Part shown: in pieces, positions 32,149-41,956 of the stretch
Layout: each line of letters starts with the position of its first letter
How positions within the stretch are numbered: position 1 is the first letter of the stretch
Assembly: GCF_024508295.1 (NCBI RefSeq)
Contig: NZ_CP101990.1
Coordinates: 1,426,001 to 1,490,000, forward strand
Direction: 5' to 3'
Source: Aeromicrobium duanguangcaii
GTDB taxonomy: Bacteria; Actinomycetota; Actinomycetes; Propionibacteriales; Nocardioidaceae
DNA: 64,000 nucleotides
Position numbers and translations under genes: made by a program
Notes under the pieces: generated by a model
What the model saw: only the letters and a program-made list of their open reading frames with translations
The model's database searches: none
What the model was told of the DNA's origin: nothing

Positions 32149-32750
32149 GACGAGGCCCCCTTGGCGATGACGGACTTGAGCTTCTCGAGGCAGCGCCGGC
32201 GCGTCGGGCCGATGCTGCCCACCGGCATCCCGAGGTCCTCGGAGATGTGGTGGTAGTCGGGCCGGTCGTCGAAGGCGATCACCCGCAACAGCCGCTGGCA
32301 CCGCTCGTTCAGCTGTGCGACCGCGGCCCACAGCCGGTGGTTCTCGTCGGCCTCGACCGCCTCGGACTCGGCGGCGCGCGTGGTCGGCAGGACCGGCGCC
32401 AGGGCCTCGTCGTCGGTGGCGTCCTCGCGTCGGTTCCGCGAGGCCACCCGCCACGCCTGCCGGCGCGCGGTGATGATGAGCCACGAGGCCACGGCGCGGG
32501 GGTTCTCGACCGCGTCGGCCTTGCGGACCAGGGTCAGCCAGGTGAACTGGATGACGTCCTCACAGACGTCCTCATCGAGCCGGTAGGCGCGGACCACGTG
32601 CCACAGCACCGGGGTCATCTCACGCACCAGCTCGTCGATCGCCGCTCGGTCCCCGTCACGCCAGCGTGCGAAGGCCTCGCCGGATCGGATCCAGGGGCCG
32701 TCGTCGTCTTCTGCTGGTTCGTGTGACTTGCTGTCGGTCACAGGTTTCAT
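32145..32750 (-). CDS. RNA polymerase sigma-70 family factor of the CHAT/S8 module
   Basis: A 201-residue sigma factor with an acidic N terminus (EPAEDDDGPW). Region 2 is about residues 35-100 (AIDELVREMTPVLWHVVRAY, EDVIQFTWLTLVRKA, AVASWLIITARRQAWR) and region 4 about 140-195 (LWAAVAQLNERCQRLLRVI, ISEDLGMPVGSIGPTRRRCL). The ATG at 32750 is immediately preceded on the minus strand by a perfect TGTGCGCACA palindrome. It heads the four-gene operon, so it probably autoregulates it. The lipoprotein gene is divergent, 94 nt away. Confidence 0.88.
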   Translation of the reverse strand: MKPVTDSKSHEPAEDDDGPWIRSGEAFARWRDGDRAAIDELVREMTPVLWHVVRAYRLDEDVCEDVIQFTWLTLVRKADAVENPRAVASWLIITARRQAWRVASRNRREDATDDEALAPVLPTTRAAESEAVEADENHRLWAAVAQLNERCQRLLRVIAFDDRPDYHHISEDLGMPVGSIGPTRRRCLEKLKSVIAKGASS

Positions 32751-32760
32751 TGTGCGCACA
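32751..32760. promoter_or_regulatory. Perfect 10-bp palindrome abutting the sigma start codon
   Basis: TGTGCGCACA directly adjoins the sigma ATG (32748-32750) of the CHAT/S8 operon. It could be a repressor or autoregulatory site; a chance palindrome is possible at this length. Confidence 0.3.
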
Positions 32761-32832
32761 TCCGGGACGAGCCGAGAAGGGTTTCGGCTGATACATGCGG
32801 ACCGGGAGCATCGTCCGGCCAGCCCGCACCGG

Positions 32833-32838
32833 TAGCCT
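32833..32838 (+). promoter_or_regulatory. -10 box of leaderless lipoprotein transcript
   Basis: TAGCCT is followed by 6 nt (GTCGGG) and the GTG at 32845. Confidence 0.45.
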
Positions 32839-32844
32839 GTCGGG

Positions 32845-33276
32845 GTGCGACGACCCATCCTGCTGCTCTGTCTGGTCCTCGGTCTGGGCACGCTGACGGG
32901 GTGTTCCGGCGGTGGTCCGTACTGCGACGCGATCGACGACGCGAAGGAGCCACTGACCTCCTTCGGCAAGCAGACCGACGCCGCCTTCGCCTCGTACGCC
33001 AAGGTCACGAAGGACATCGCCGAGGTCGCGCCGGAGGACGTCAAGAAGGAGTGGCAGGCCATCGCCAAGGCCACCCGCAAGGTCGTCGTCGCGCACCGCA
33101 AGGCCGATTTCCGTCTGCAGGACATGAAGGACGAGGTCAAGGTGAACGCGCTGTCCCAGCAGGACATCGACCGCATCACCGCCGCCCACGAGGCCTTCAA
33201 CGACACCCGGTCCCAGCGGGTCGCGGTCGTCGAGAACGTGGACGACGAGTGCGGCATCGACCTGTCCGAGAAGTGA
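32845..33276 (+). CDS. Putative lipoprotein, helical
   Basis: A 143-residue protein with a type II signal peptide: MRRPILLLCLVLGLG then lipobox LTGC (Cys20). The mature part is mostly charged amphipathic helix (residues 30-125) with two further cysteines (YCDAI and DDECGI) that may form a disulphide. No family assignment is possible. It is divergent from the CHAT/S8 operon and lies 10 nt upstream of mihF, so it may be co-transcribed with the mihF-gmk block. Confidence 0.7.
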   Translation: MRRPILLLCLVLGLGTLTGCSGGGPYCDAIDDAKEPLTSFGKQTDAAFASYAKVTKDIAEVAPEDVKKEWQAIAKATRKVVVAHRKADFRLQDMKDEVKVNALSQQDIDRITAAHEAFNDTRSQRVAVVENVDDECGIDLSEK

Positions 33277-33286
33277 GGAGTTGATC

Positions 33287-33607
33287 GTGGCCCTGCCCGA
33301 ACTGACCGACGAACAGCGCCGCCAGGCGCTGGCCAAGGCCGCCGAGGCGCGCCAGGTGCGTGCCGAGGTGAAGAACCGGCTGCGCCACTCCGGCGCCACG
33401 GTCGCCCAGGTGCTGGCCGAGGCAAAGCGCAACGAGGCGATCGCCAAGATCAAGGTGCTCGACCTGCTGCAGAGCATCCCGGGCATCGGCAAGCTGACCG
33501 CCCAGCAGATCATGGACGACCTCAAGATCGCCCAGAGCCGCCGTCTGCGCGGGCTCGGCGCCAACCAGGCCAAGGTCCTCATCGCCGAGATCGCCCGCCG
33601 TGGCTGA
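33287..33607 (+). CDS. mihF: Integration host factor, actinobacterial type
   Basis: A 106-residue nucleoid-associated protein of the mIHF/sIHF family, unrelated to IhfAB. It has the helix-two-turn-helix DNA-binding segment ([19 protein letters not shown], then [19 protein letters not shown]). GAGGAG (33275-33280) lies 6 nt before the GTG at 33287, which is therefore preferred to the TTG at 33281 that directly follows it. It overlaps gmk by 8 nt. The mihF-gmk-rpoZ order is conserved in actinobacteria, where pyrF is often next; here the CHAT/S8 module intervenes. Confidence 0.92.
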   Translation: MALPELTDEQRRQALAKAAEARQVRAEVKNRLRHSGATVAQVLAEAKRNEAIAKIKVLDLLQSIPGIGKLTAQQIMDDLKIAQSRRLRGLGANQAKVLIAEIARRG

Positions 33608-34196
33608 TCCGCAGCGTCCGGCGCGCGGCCGGCTGATCGTGCTGGCCGGCCCCACCGCCGTCGGCAAGGGCACGGTGGCGGCCTGGGTCCGCGAGCACCA
33701 CCCCGAGATCTGGATGTCGGTCTCGGCCACGACGCGTCCGCCGCGTCCCGGCGAGATCGAGGGCGAGCACTACCACTTCGTCTCGAACGAGGAGTTCGAC
33801 CGGCTGGTCGCCCACGACGGGCTGCTCGAGTGGGCCGTTGTCCACGGGGTCAACCGCTACGGCACTCCGCGCGCCGCGGTGGAGGAGAAGCTGGCGCAGG
33901 GCGAGTCCGTCCTGCTCGAGATCGATCTGCAGGGCGCGCGTCAGGTGCGCGCGCACATGCCGGAGGCCTATCTGGTGTTCCTGGCGCCGCCCAGCTGGGA
34001 GGAACTGGTGAACCGCCTCGTCGGGCGCGGCACCGAGACCGAGGCCGAGCGCGAGCGGCGCCTGGAGACGGCGCGCGAGGAGCTGGCGGCGGTCTCGGAG
34101 TTCGACACCACCATCGTCAACACCGAAGTCGATGAAGCAGGGCGCGAGTTGGTAGACTTGTTCAGATCCCACCCGACGGCCGACCCTGCCGGGTGA
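33600..34196 (+). CDS. gmk: Guanylate kinase
   Basis: A 198-residue kinase converting GMP and ATP to GDP and ADP. The P-loop is GPTAVGKGT (residues 17-25); the GMP-binding segment is [20 protein letters not shown]; and the lid contains [17 protein letters not shown]. It starts at GTG overlapping mihF by 8 nt. rpoZ follows after 26 nt. Confidence 0.96.
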   Translation: MADPQRPARGRLIVLAGPTAVGKGTVAAWVREHHPEIWMSVSATTRPPRPGEIEGEHYHFVSNEEFDRLVAHDGLLEWAVVHGVNRYGTPRAAVEEKLAQGESVLLEIDLQGARQVRAHMPEAYLVFLAPPSWEELVNRLVGRGTETEAERERRLETAREELAAVSEFDTTIVNTEVDEAGRELVDLFRSHPTADPAG

Positions 34197-34222
34197 CCCC
34201 ACCACACTTCTGGAGATTCTGA

Positions 34223-34516
34223 GTGTCCACGACACGTTCTGCCGCCGAAGGCATCACCAACCCGCCGATCGACGACCTGCTCGAGAAGGCGGACTCCAAG
34301 TACAAGCTGGTCCTGTACAGCGCCAAGCGCGCCCGTCAGATCAACGCCTACTACTCCCAGCTGGGCGAGGGCCTGCTCGAGTACGTCGGCCCGCTGCTCG
34401 AGACGCAGGTCCAGGAGAAGCCCCTGTCGATCGCCCTGCGCGAGATCAACGCCGGCCTGCTGACCGTCGAGGACATCCCGTCCGAGACCGCCGCGGCGTC
34501 CACCGACGAGGCCTGA
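34223..34516 (+). CDS. rpoZ: DNA-directed RNA polymerase omega subunit
   Basis: A 97-residue omega subunit: [29 protein letters not shown] is the RpoZ signature (split: [19 protein letters not shown] then [10 protein letters not shown]), followed by [14 protein letters not shown]. It assists assembly of RNA polymerase. It starts at GTG following TGGAGAT, and its position between gmk and coaBC is conserved. Confidence 0.95.
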   Translation: MSTTRSAAEGITNPPIDDLLEKADSKYKLVLYSAKRARQINAYYSQLGEGLLEYVGPLLETQVQEKPLSIALREINAGLLTVEDIPSETAAASTDEA

Positions 34517-34526
34517 GCCTGTCGCG

Positions 34527-35729
34527 ATGAGCCGCATCGTCCTCGGCGTCACCGGAGGCGTCGCCGTGTACAAGGCGGCGCTGCTGCTGCGGCTCTTCAC
34601 CGAGGCGGGGCACGACGTCCGCGTCGTCCCCACCGACGCCGCGCTCGAGTTCGTCGGAGCCCCGACGTGGGAGGCGCTCTCGGGCCACCCGGTCCAGACC
34701 GGCGTCTTCGAGAACGTCCCCGAGGTCCCGCACGTCAAGCTCGGCCAGACCGCCGACCTCGTCGTCGTGGTGCCGGCCACCGCCAACACGCTGGCGCGGG
34801 CCGCCCACGGCCTGGCCGACGACCTGCTGACCAACACCCTGCTGACGGCACGGTGCCCGGTGGTCATGGCTCCGGCCATGCACACCGAGATGTGGCAGCA
34901 CCCGGCCACGGTCGCCAACGTCGAGACGCTGCGTGACCGCGGCGTCCTGGTGATCGATCCCGACTCCGGCCGCCTCACCGGTGCCGACACCGGACCGGGA
35001 CGGCTGCCCGATCCCGAGGCGATCTTCGCCTTCTGCCTGCAGGTCCTGCAGGGTCGCCCGCGCGACCTCGCCGGACGGCACGTCGTCGTCTCGGCCGGCG
35101 GCACCCGCGAGTTCCTCGATCCGGTGCGCTTCCTGGGCAACCGGTCCTCGGGCCGCCAGGGGATCGCCCTGGCCGAGGCCGCGCTGGCCCGTGGCGCCTC
35201 CGTGACTCTCGTGGCCGCCAACGTCAGCCTCGATCTGCCGGCCGGCGCCGAGGTCGTGCGCGTCGTCACGACCGCCGAGCTGCGCGAGGCGATGCGCAAG
35301 GCCTCCGCCTCGGCCGACGCCATCGTCATGGCGGCCGCCCCGGCCGACTTCCGGCCCGTCTCGATGGCCGACGCCAAGATCAAGAAGCAGGCCGACGGCG
35401 TCGCGCCCACCATCGAGCTGACCGAGAACCCCGACATCCTCGTCGAGCTCGTGCGCACCCGCACGAGCCGGTCGCCGGTCATCGCCGGCTTCGCCGCCGA
35501 GACCGGTGACGCCAACGGCACGGTGCTCGACCACGCCCGGGCCAAGCTGGCCCGCAAGGGCTGCGATCTGCTCGTGGTCAACGACGTCGGGTCCGAGCAG
35601 GTCTTCGGCCGCCCCGACAACGAGGTCACCATCTTGTCCGCCGACGGATCCGAGCACCCCGTGCCCCGCGCGGCGAAGGGCGAAATCGCCCACGCCATCT
35701 GGGACGCGATCGTCCAACGGGTGGAATGA
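34527..35729 (+). CDS. coaBC: Bifunctional phosphopantothenoylcysteine decarboxylase / phosphopantothenate-cysteine ligase
   Basis: A 400-residue fusion. The N-terminal CoaC flavoprotein domain has GVTGGVAVYKA (FMN site), the active-site His in VPHVKLG, PATANTLA and MAPAMHTEMW. The C-terminal CoaB ligase begins near VVVSAGGTREFLDPVRFLGN (about residue 188), with AAPADF and KIKK. It converts phosphopantothenate plus cysteine to phosphopantetheine in CoA synthesis. It starts 10 nt after rpoZ. Confidence 0.96.
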   Translation: MSRIVLGVTGGVAVYKAALLLRLFTEAGHDVRVVPTDAALEFVGAPTWEALSGHPVQTGVFENVPEVPHVKLGQTADLVVVVPATANTLARAAHGLADDLLTNTLLTARCPVVMAPAMHTEMWQHPATVANVETLRDRGVLVIDPDSGRLTGADTGPGRLPDPEAIFAFCLQVLQGRPRDLAGRHVVVSAGGTREFLDPVRFLGNRSSGRQGIALAEAALARGASVTLVAANVSLDLPAGAEVVRVVTTAELREAMRKASASADAIVMAAAPADFRPVSMADAKIKKQADGVAPTIELTENPDILVELVRTRTSRSPVIAGFAAETGDANGTVLDHARAKLARKGCDLLVVNDVGSEQVFGRPDNEVTILSADGSEHPVPRAAKGEIAHAIWDAIVQRVE

Positions 35730-35754
35730 ACCAAGGGCGTCACCGTACGCCCAC

Positions 35755-35783
35755 TACAGTCGACACGACGTCCGCGACGTCGT
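35755..35783 (+). promoter_or_regulatory. metK promoter and leader hairpin
   Basis: TACAGT (35755-35760) is a likely -10. ACGACGT (35765-35771) and ACGTCGT (35777-35783) form a 7-bp hairpin with loop CCGCG in the first bases of the leader. The 78-nt intergenic region is too short and lacks the conserved core for any known SAM riboswitch. Confidence 0.35.
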
Positions 35784-35807
35784 AGCCCAACAGCCAGAGA
35801 GGTAACC

Positions 35808-36995
<1,188 letters not shown>

Positions 36996-37000
36996 CCGGA

Positions 37001-38896
37001 GTGAGTCCCGCCCAGCGGCGTGTCGCGAGAATCCTCGTCGACACGCCGCTGTCGCATCTGGACCGCCCGTTCGACTACGTCGTCCCCGACGACCTGGCTG
37101 ACTCCGTCGTCCCGGGGTGCCGCATCAAGGTGCGCTTCGCGGGGCGCCTCGTCGACGGCTACGTGCTCGAGCTCGCGGACGACAGTGATCACGAGGGCAA
37201 GCTCGCGCCGATCGCCAAGGTCGTCTCGTCCGAGCCGGTCCTGACGCCGGAGATCGCGAAGCTCGCGCGCGATGTCGCCGACCGGTACGCCGGAACGGCC
37301 GGCGACGTGCTGCGCCTGGCGATCCCGCCGCGGCATGCCCGCGCCGAGGCCCACCCGGGCGGCGCGACGCCGCCCGAGCCGCCTGCGATCGGCGACGCGT
37401 CCTGGCACGCCTACCTGCACGGTGCCGCGTTCGTGCGCGCGCTGGGAGCGGGGGAGTCACCCCGGGCGGTCCTGAACGTCCTGCCGCGCCACGAGCCCGA
37501 GCGCGCCGTCGCCGAGGCGGTCTCCGCGGCCGTCCGCGCAGGCCGTGGCGCCGTCGTCTGCGTGCCCGACGTGCGCGACGTGGCGCGCTGGGACGCGGTC
37601 TTCGCCGAGGCCCTCGGTCCCGATGCCCACGTCACCCTCACGGCGGCCGACAAGCCCGCCGCGCGCTACCGCAACTTCCTGCGCGTCTCCCGTGGCGAGG
37701 TCCAGGTGGTCCTCGGAACGCGGGGCGCTGCCTACGCGCCGGTGCACCACCTCGGACTGGTGGCGATCTGGGACGACGGCGACGATCTGCACGCCGAGCC
37801 GCGCGCGCCCTACCCCCACACCCGCGAGGTGCTGCTGACCCGGGCCGTCGAGACCGGCGCCGCGGTGCTGATCGCCGGCCACGCACGCACGGCCGAGGCA
37901 CAGTCCCTCGTCGAGCAGGGCTGGTGTGCCGAGATCGTGGGCGACCAGCCGGCCCGGCGCCGCGAGTGGCCCGTCGTCGACGTCACCGACGGCACCGAGC
38001 ACGGCGCCGCGCCCGCACGGCTCCCGGCGGCTGTCTTCGAGACCGTCCGCGGGGCCGAGGGCCCGGTGCTGGTGCAGGTGCCGCGACGGGGCTATCGCAC
38101 CTCGCTGGTGTGCGACCAGTGCCGGACCCCGGCCCAGTGCCCCGCGTGTGCCGGTCCGCTGGTCCAGCATCGCGCCGATGCGCCCCTGGTCTGCCGCTGG
38201 TGCGCCACCACGGTCGCGCAGTGGCAGTGCGGCGAGTGCCACGGCACCCGGCTGCGCGCGCCCGTCGTGGGCCAGCTGCGCACCGCCGAGGAGTTCGCCG
38301 CGGCGTTTCCCGGTCGCGCGATCGTGACGTCCGGTGGCCAGACGGTGCTCGATCGGATCGAGCGCGACGAGTCTGCTCTGGTTTTGGCCACGCCGGGCGC
38401 CGAGCCCGTGGTGCCCGGTGGCTACGCCGTGGTCGTGCTGCTCGACACCTGGCTGATGCTGGCGCGCGACGACGTCCGGGTCTTCGAGGAGTCGCACCGG
38501 CGCTGGTTCAACGCCCTCGCGCTGGCCGCGTACGGCGCCCGCGCGGTTGCGGTGGGGGACAGCGGCACGTTGCAGGGCCTCGTGCGAGCCGACCCGGCCG
38601 GCGTCGCCGCCCGCGAGCTGGCCGACCGCGCCCAGACCCACCTGCCCCCGGTGGGCCGCCTGGCCACGGTCGACGGACCCGAGGCCGTCATCACCGGACT
38701 CTCGACGCGTGAGTGGCCGCCGTTCGTCGACGTGCTCGGGCCGGTCCCGGTCGAGCCGGGCAGGGATCGGCTGATCCTGCGCGTGCCCCGACGCGAGGGT
38801 CTGGCCCTGGCGAAGGTGCTCAAGGGCATCGCCGCCGAGCGCAGCGCGGCCAAGGAACCGCCGGTGCGGATCCAGATCGACCCCGTCGCCTTCTGA
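37001..38896 (+). CDS. priA: PriA-like primosomal protein, helicase motifs degenerate
   Basis: A 631-residue protein in the conserved metK-priA-fmt position. The N-terminal 3'-DNA-end binding domain (ILVDTPLSHLDRPFDYVVPD) is present. The zinc-binding insert keeps all eight cysteines (CDQCRTPAQCPAC and CRWCATTVAQWQCGECHG). The usual Walker A (GxTGSGKT) is absent and the DEEH box reads WDDGDDLH, so ATP hydrolysis is unlikely. This ATPase-dead form is typical of actinobacterial PriA homologues. The GTG at 37001 is 6 nt after the metK stop. Confidence 0.9.
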   Translation: MSPAQRRVARILVDTPLSHLDRPFDYVVPDDLADSVVPGCRIKVRFAGRLVDGYVLELADDSDHEGKLAPIAKVVSSEPVLTPEIAKLARDVADRYAGTAGDVLRLAIPPRHARAEAHPGGATPPEPPAIGDASWHAYLHGAAFVRALGAGESPRAVLNVLPRHEPERAVAEAVSAAVRAGRGAVVCVPDVRDVARWDAVFAEALGPDAHVTLTAADKPAARYRNFLRVSRGEVQVVLGTRGAAYAPVHHLGLVAIWDDGDDLHAEPRAPYPHTREVLLTRAVETGAAVLIAGHARTAEAQSLVEQGWCAEIVGDQPARRREWPVVDVTDGTEHGAAPARLPAAVFETVRGAEGPVLVQVPRRGYRTSLVCDQCRTPAQCPACAGPLVQHRADAPLVCRWCATTVAQWQCGECHGTRLRAPVVGQLRTAEEFAAAFPGRAIVTSGGQTVLDRIERDESALVLATPGAEPVVPGGYAVVVLLDTWLMLARDDVRVFEESHRRWFNALALAAYGARAVAVGDSGTLQGLVRADPAGVAARELADRAQTHLPPVGRLATVDGPEAVITGLSTREWPPFVDVLGPVPVEPGRDRLILRVPRREGLALAKVLKGIAAERSAAKEPPVRIQIDPVAF

Positions 38897-38915
38897 GCCT
38901 CGGGTGACCACGACC

Positions 38916-38921
38916 TAGACT
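38916..38921 (+). promoter_or_regulatory. -10 box of leaderless fmt transcript
   Basis: TAGACT is followed by 6 nt (CGGCGG) and the GTG at 38928. Confidence 0.45.
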
Positions 38922-38927
38922 CGGCGG

Positions 38928-39851
38928 GTGAAGATCGTGTTCGCCGGCACCCCGGCCACCGCTGTACCGACCCTCGAGGCGCTCGTCGCCAGCCGCCACG
39001 AGGTCGCCGCCGTCATCACCCGTCCCGACGCCCGCGTCGGCCGGGGGCGGTCGCTGCAGCCGTCGCCGGTCGCGGTCGCCGCCGAGGCCCACGGCATCGA
39101 GGTCCTCAAGCCGAGCTCGACGTCCGACCCGGAGTTCCTCGAGGCGCTCGCCGCCACGGGCGCCCGCGTCGGCGTGATCGTCGCCTACGGGGCCCTGCTG
39201 CGCCGCGACGTCCTCGACGCGCTGGAGTTCGGCTGGATCAACCTGCACTACTCGGTGCTGCCGTCCTGGCGTGGTGCGGCGCCCGTCCAGCGCTCGATCA
39301 TGGCCGGCGACGAGGTCACCGGCGCCACCGTGTTCAGCCTCGTCGAGGCGCTCGACGCCGGCCCGGTGCTGGGCACGATCACCGAGCGGATCCGCGAGGA
39401 CGACACGACCGGCACGCTGCTGGACCGACTCTCCGACCAGGGCGCCCGCCTCGTCGTCGACGTGGTCGACCACATCGAGGACGGCGACATCGGCGCCGTC
39501 AGCCAGCCCGAGGACGGCGTCTCGTACGCCCACAAGCTCACCACCGAGGACGCCCGCATCGACTGGCGTCGTCCGGCCTTCGCCATCGACCGGCAGGTGC
39601 GCGGGTGCACTCCGGCACCCGGCGCCTGGACCGAGGTGGGCGGGGCCCGGCTCAAGGTCGGCCCGCTCACCATCGCCGAGGAGTCGACTCTCGAGCCCGG
39701 CGTCGTCTCGATCGCGAAGCGCGAGGTCCGGGTCGGCACCGCCACCACGGACGTCGTCCTGGGTGAGGTGCAGCCGCACGGCAAGAAGGCCATGGCCGCC
39801 GCCGACTGGGGCCGAGGTCTCGGCGGCGCCACGGAGGTGGTGTTCGCATGA
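38928..39851 (+). CDS. fmt: Methionyl-tRNA formyltransferase
   Basis: A 307-residue enzyme formylating initiator Met-tRNA with 10-formyl-THF. VFAGTPATAVPTLEALV is at the N terminus and NLHYSVLPSWRGAAPVQRSI contains the SWRG active loop with Asn/His. The C-terminal OB-like domain binds tRNA. It overlaps rsmB by 4 nt (ATGA). No peptide deformylase gene is adjacent, unlike in many bacteria. Confidence 0.95.
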   Translation: MKIVFAGTPATAVPTLEALVASRHEVAAVITRPDARVGRGRSLQPSPVAVAAEAHGIEVLKPSSTSDPEFLEALAATGARVGVIVAYGALLRRDVLDALEFGWINLHYSVLPSWRGAAPVQRSIMAGDEVTGATVFSLVEALDAGPVLGTITERIREDDTTGTLLDRLSDQGARLVVDVVDHIEDGDIGAVSQPEDGVSYAHKLTTEDARIDWRRPAFAIDRQVRGCTPAPGAWTEVGGARLKVGPLTIAEESTLEPGVVSIAKREVRVGTATTDVVLGEVQPHGKKAMAAADWGRGLGGATEVVFA

Positions 39852-41119
39852 GCAACGCCATCACCGATCCCCGCGAGGTCGCGTTCGACGTCATGTCCGC
39901 CGTCCGCACGCGTGAGGTGTACGTCAATCTGCTGCTGCCGACGCTGCTCGGTGGACTGTCCGATCGCGACGCCGCGCTGGCGACCGAGCTGACCCACAAC
40001 ACGATTCGCAACCAGGGCACGTACGACGCGATCATCGACCGCGTCGCGACCGGCACGGTCCACCCGGCGGTCCGTGACGCGCTGCGGCTCGGCGCCCACC
40101 AGCTGCTCGCGATGCGCGTGCCCCCGCACGCGGCCGTCGACACGACCGTGAACCTCGTGCGTCGCCGGATCGGGCACCGCCCGGTCGGCTTCACCAACGC
40201 GGTGCTGCGCAAGATCGGCCAGAAGGACCTCGGGATGTGGTTGAACGAGGTCACCGCCGGTCTGAGCCGCCTCGACGCGCTCGCCGTGCGGTACTCGCAC
40301 CCGAAGTGGGTCGTCGAGGCACTCGAGAAGGCCGTCGGCGCCGACGAGCTCGAGGACCTGCTCGAGGCCGACAACCTGCCGCCGTACGTCACGCTCGTCG
40401 CCCGCCCGGGCCTCGTCGACCCGCGATCGCTGCCCGGCGAGACCGGCCGGCTCAGCCCGTACGCCCGGGTGATGACCGGCGGCGGCGATCCCGGCGCCGT
40501 GCCGGCCGTGCGCGACGGCCGCGCCGGCGTGCAGGACGAGGGGTCGCAGATGGTCGCGATCACCACCGCCGAGGCACCCCTCGAGGGGTACGACACCCAC
40601 TGGCTCGACCTCGCCGCCGGTCCCGGTGGCAAGGCCGCCCTGCTCGGCGCCCTCGCGGCCCAACGCGGCGCCACCCTCGTCGCCAACGAGATGCAGCCGC
40701 ACCGGGCCGACCTGGTGCGCCAGTCGGTCAAGGCGCTGAACAACGTCGAGGTCACCGTCTTCGACGGCCGTGAGGGCCCGTGGGAGGAGGAGTCCTTCGA
40801 CCGCGTGCTGCTCGACGCGCCCTGCACCGGGCTCGGCGCGCTCCGCCGGCGTCCGGAGGCCCGCTGGCGTCGCAAGCCCGAGGACATCCCCGAGCTCGTG
40901 ACGCTGCAGCGCGAGCTGCTGGGCCGCGCCGTCGACCTCGTCCGCCCGGGTGGCGTCGTCGGCTACGCGACGTGCTCGCCGCTGCTGGCCGAGACCCGCG
41001 AGGTCGTGGACGCGGTCCTCACGGACCGTCCCGACCTGAAGCTCGAGTCCGAGCACCACTGGTGGCCGCACACCGACGGCACCGACGCGATGTACCTCGC
41101 CATCGTCCGACGCTCCTGA
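39848..41119 (+). CDS. rsmB: 16S rRNA (cytosine967-C5)-methyltransferase
   Basis: A 423-residue enzyme. The N-terminal NusB-like RNA-binding domain (residues 8-140, DPREVAFDVMSAVRTREVYVN at its start) is followed by a SAM-dependent methyltransferase with DLAAGPGGKAALLG (motif I), DAPCTGLGALRRRPEARWR (motif IV) and GYATCSPLLAETREVV (motif VI). Both catalytic cysteines are present. It is coupled to fmt. Confidence 0.94.
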   Translation: MSNAITDPREVAFDVMSAVRTREVYVNLLLPTLLGGLSDRDAALATELTHNTIRNQGTYDAIIDRVATGTVHPAVRDALRLGAHQLLAMRVPPHAAVDTTVNLVRRRIGHRPVGFTNAVLRKIGQKDLGMWLNEVTAGLSRLDALAVRYSHPKWVVEALEKAVGADELEDLLEADNLPPYVTLVARPGLVDPRSLPGETGRLSPYARVMTGGGDPGAVPAVRDGRAGVQDEGSQMVAITTAEAPLEGYDTHWLDLAAGPGGKAALLGALAAQRGATLVANEMQPHRADLVRQSVKALNNVEVTVFDGREGPWEEESFDRVLLDAPCTGLGALRRRPEARWRRKPEDIPELVTLQRELLGRAVDLVRPGGVVGYATCSPLLAETREVVDAVLTDRPDLKLESEHHWWPHTDGTDAMYLAIVRRS

Positions 41120-41125
41120 TCTCGG

Positions 41126-41131
41126 TACCCT
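41126..41131 (+). promoter_or_regulatory. -10 box of leaderless rpe transcript
   Basis: TACCCT is followed by 6 nt (CGCCCC) and the ATG at 41138. Confidence 0.45.
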
Positions 41132-41137
41132 CGCCCC

Positions 41138-41794
41138 ATGCGCATCACGCCGAGCCTGCTGAACGCCGACTTCGCGAACCTGGCGGGGGAGGCGGCCCGG
41201 ATTCCCAGTGCCGACTACCTGCACATGGACGTGATGGACAACCACTTCGTGCCGAACCTGACGCTCGGCGCGCCGGTGATCGAGGCGCTCGCGAAGGCGG
41301 CGCCGCAGCCGATCGACGCGCATCTGATGATCGAGGAGCCCGACCGCTGGGCGCCGCAGTTCGTCGAGGCGGGAGCGTCCAGCGTGACGTTCCACGTCGA
41401 GGCCGCGAAGGCCCCGGTCCGGCTGGCCCGTGAGATCCGCGCCCAGGGGGCTCGCGCCTCGATGGCGCTCAAGCCCGCGACGCCGATCGAGCCCTACGAG
41501 GACCTGCTGCCCGAGCTCGACATGGTGCTGATCATGACCGTCGAGCCCGGTTTCGGCGGCCAGAAGTTCCTCGACCTGTGCCTGCCCAAGATCCGCCGCA
41601 CGCGCGCGCTGCTCGACAAGGTCGGCGGTGACATCTGGCTGCAGGTCGACGGGGGAGTGTCGCTGGAGACGATCGAGCGCTGCGCCGAGGCCGGCGCGGA
41701 CACGTTCGTGGCGGGCTCCGCGGTCTACGGCGCGGACGACCCGGGCGCCATGGTCGAGCGTCTGCGTGAGACGGCCGCCGGCGCCTGCCACTGA
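41138..41794 (+). CDS. rpe: Ribulose-phosphate 3-epimerase
   Basis: A 218-residue TIM-barrel enzyme interconverting ribulose-5-P and xylulose-5-[14 protein letters not shown], the metal-binding [31 protein letters not shown] and VDGGV are all present. The position directly upstream of the riboflavin operon is metabolically apt, since ribulose-5-P is the RibBA substrate. Confidence 0.96.
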   Translation: MRITPSLLNADFANLAGEAARIPSADYLHMDVMDNHFVPNLTLGAPVIEALAKAAPQPIDAHLMIEEPDRWAPQFVEAGASSVTFHVEAAKAPVRLAREIRAQGARASMALKPATPIEPYEDLLPELDMVLIMTVEPGFGGQKFLDLCLPKIRRTRALLDKVGGDIWLQVDGGVSLETIERCAEAGADTFVAGSAVYGADDPGAMVERLRETAAGACH

Positions 41795-41828
41795 GCCGGT
41801 AGACTTCCCGCAGAACGAGCTAACGCTC

Positions 41829-41955
41829 GCGTGCTCCGGGGTCGGTGAAAGTCCGAACCGGCGGTGACAGTCCGCGACCCGAGGCCCTCCGGGGCTGAGG
41901 TTGAACCGGTGGAACTCCGGTACCGACGGTTAAAGTCCGGATGGAAGGTGCACGC
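41829..41955 (+). promoter_or_regulatory. FMN riboswitch (RFN element)
   Basis: The conserved RFN core is visible: closing stem GCGTGC (41829-41834) with GCACGC (41950-41955), then GGTCGGTGAAAGTCCGAACC, GGCGGTGACAGTCCGCGACC, and ACGGTTAAAGTCCGGATGG. A TAGACT -10 at 41800-41805 would start the leader about 20 nt upstream. It controls ribD-ribE-ribBA-ribH. Confidence 0.96.
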
Positions 41956-41956
41956 T

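Noticed and set aside
35730-35807. SAM riboswitch before metK
   Set aside because: Only 78 nt with a short hairpin; none of the conserved SAM-I, SAM-II or SAM-IV cores is present.
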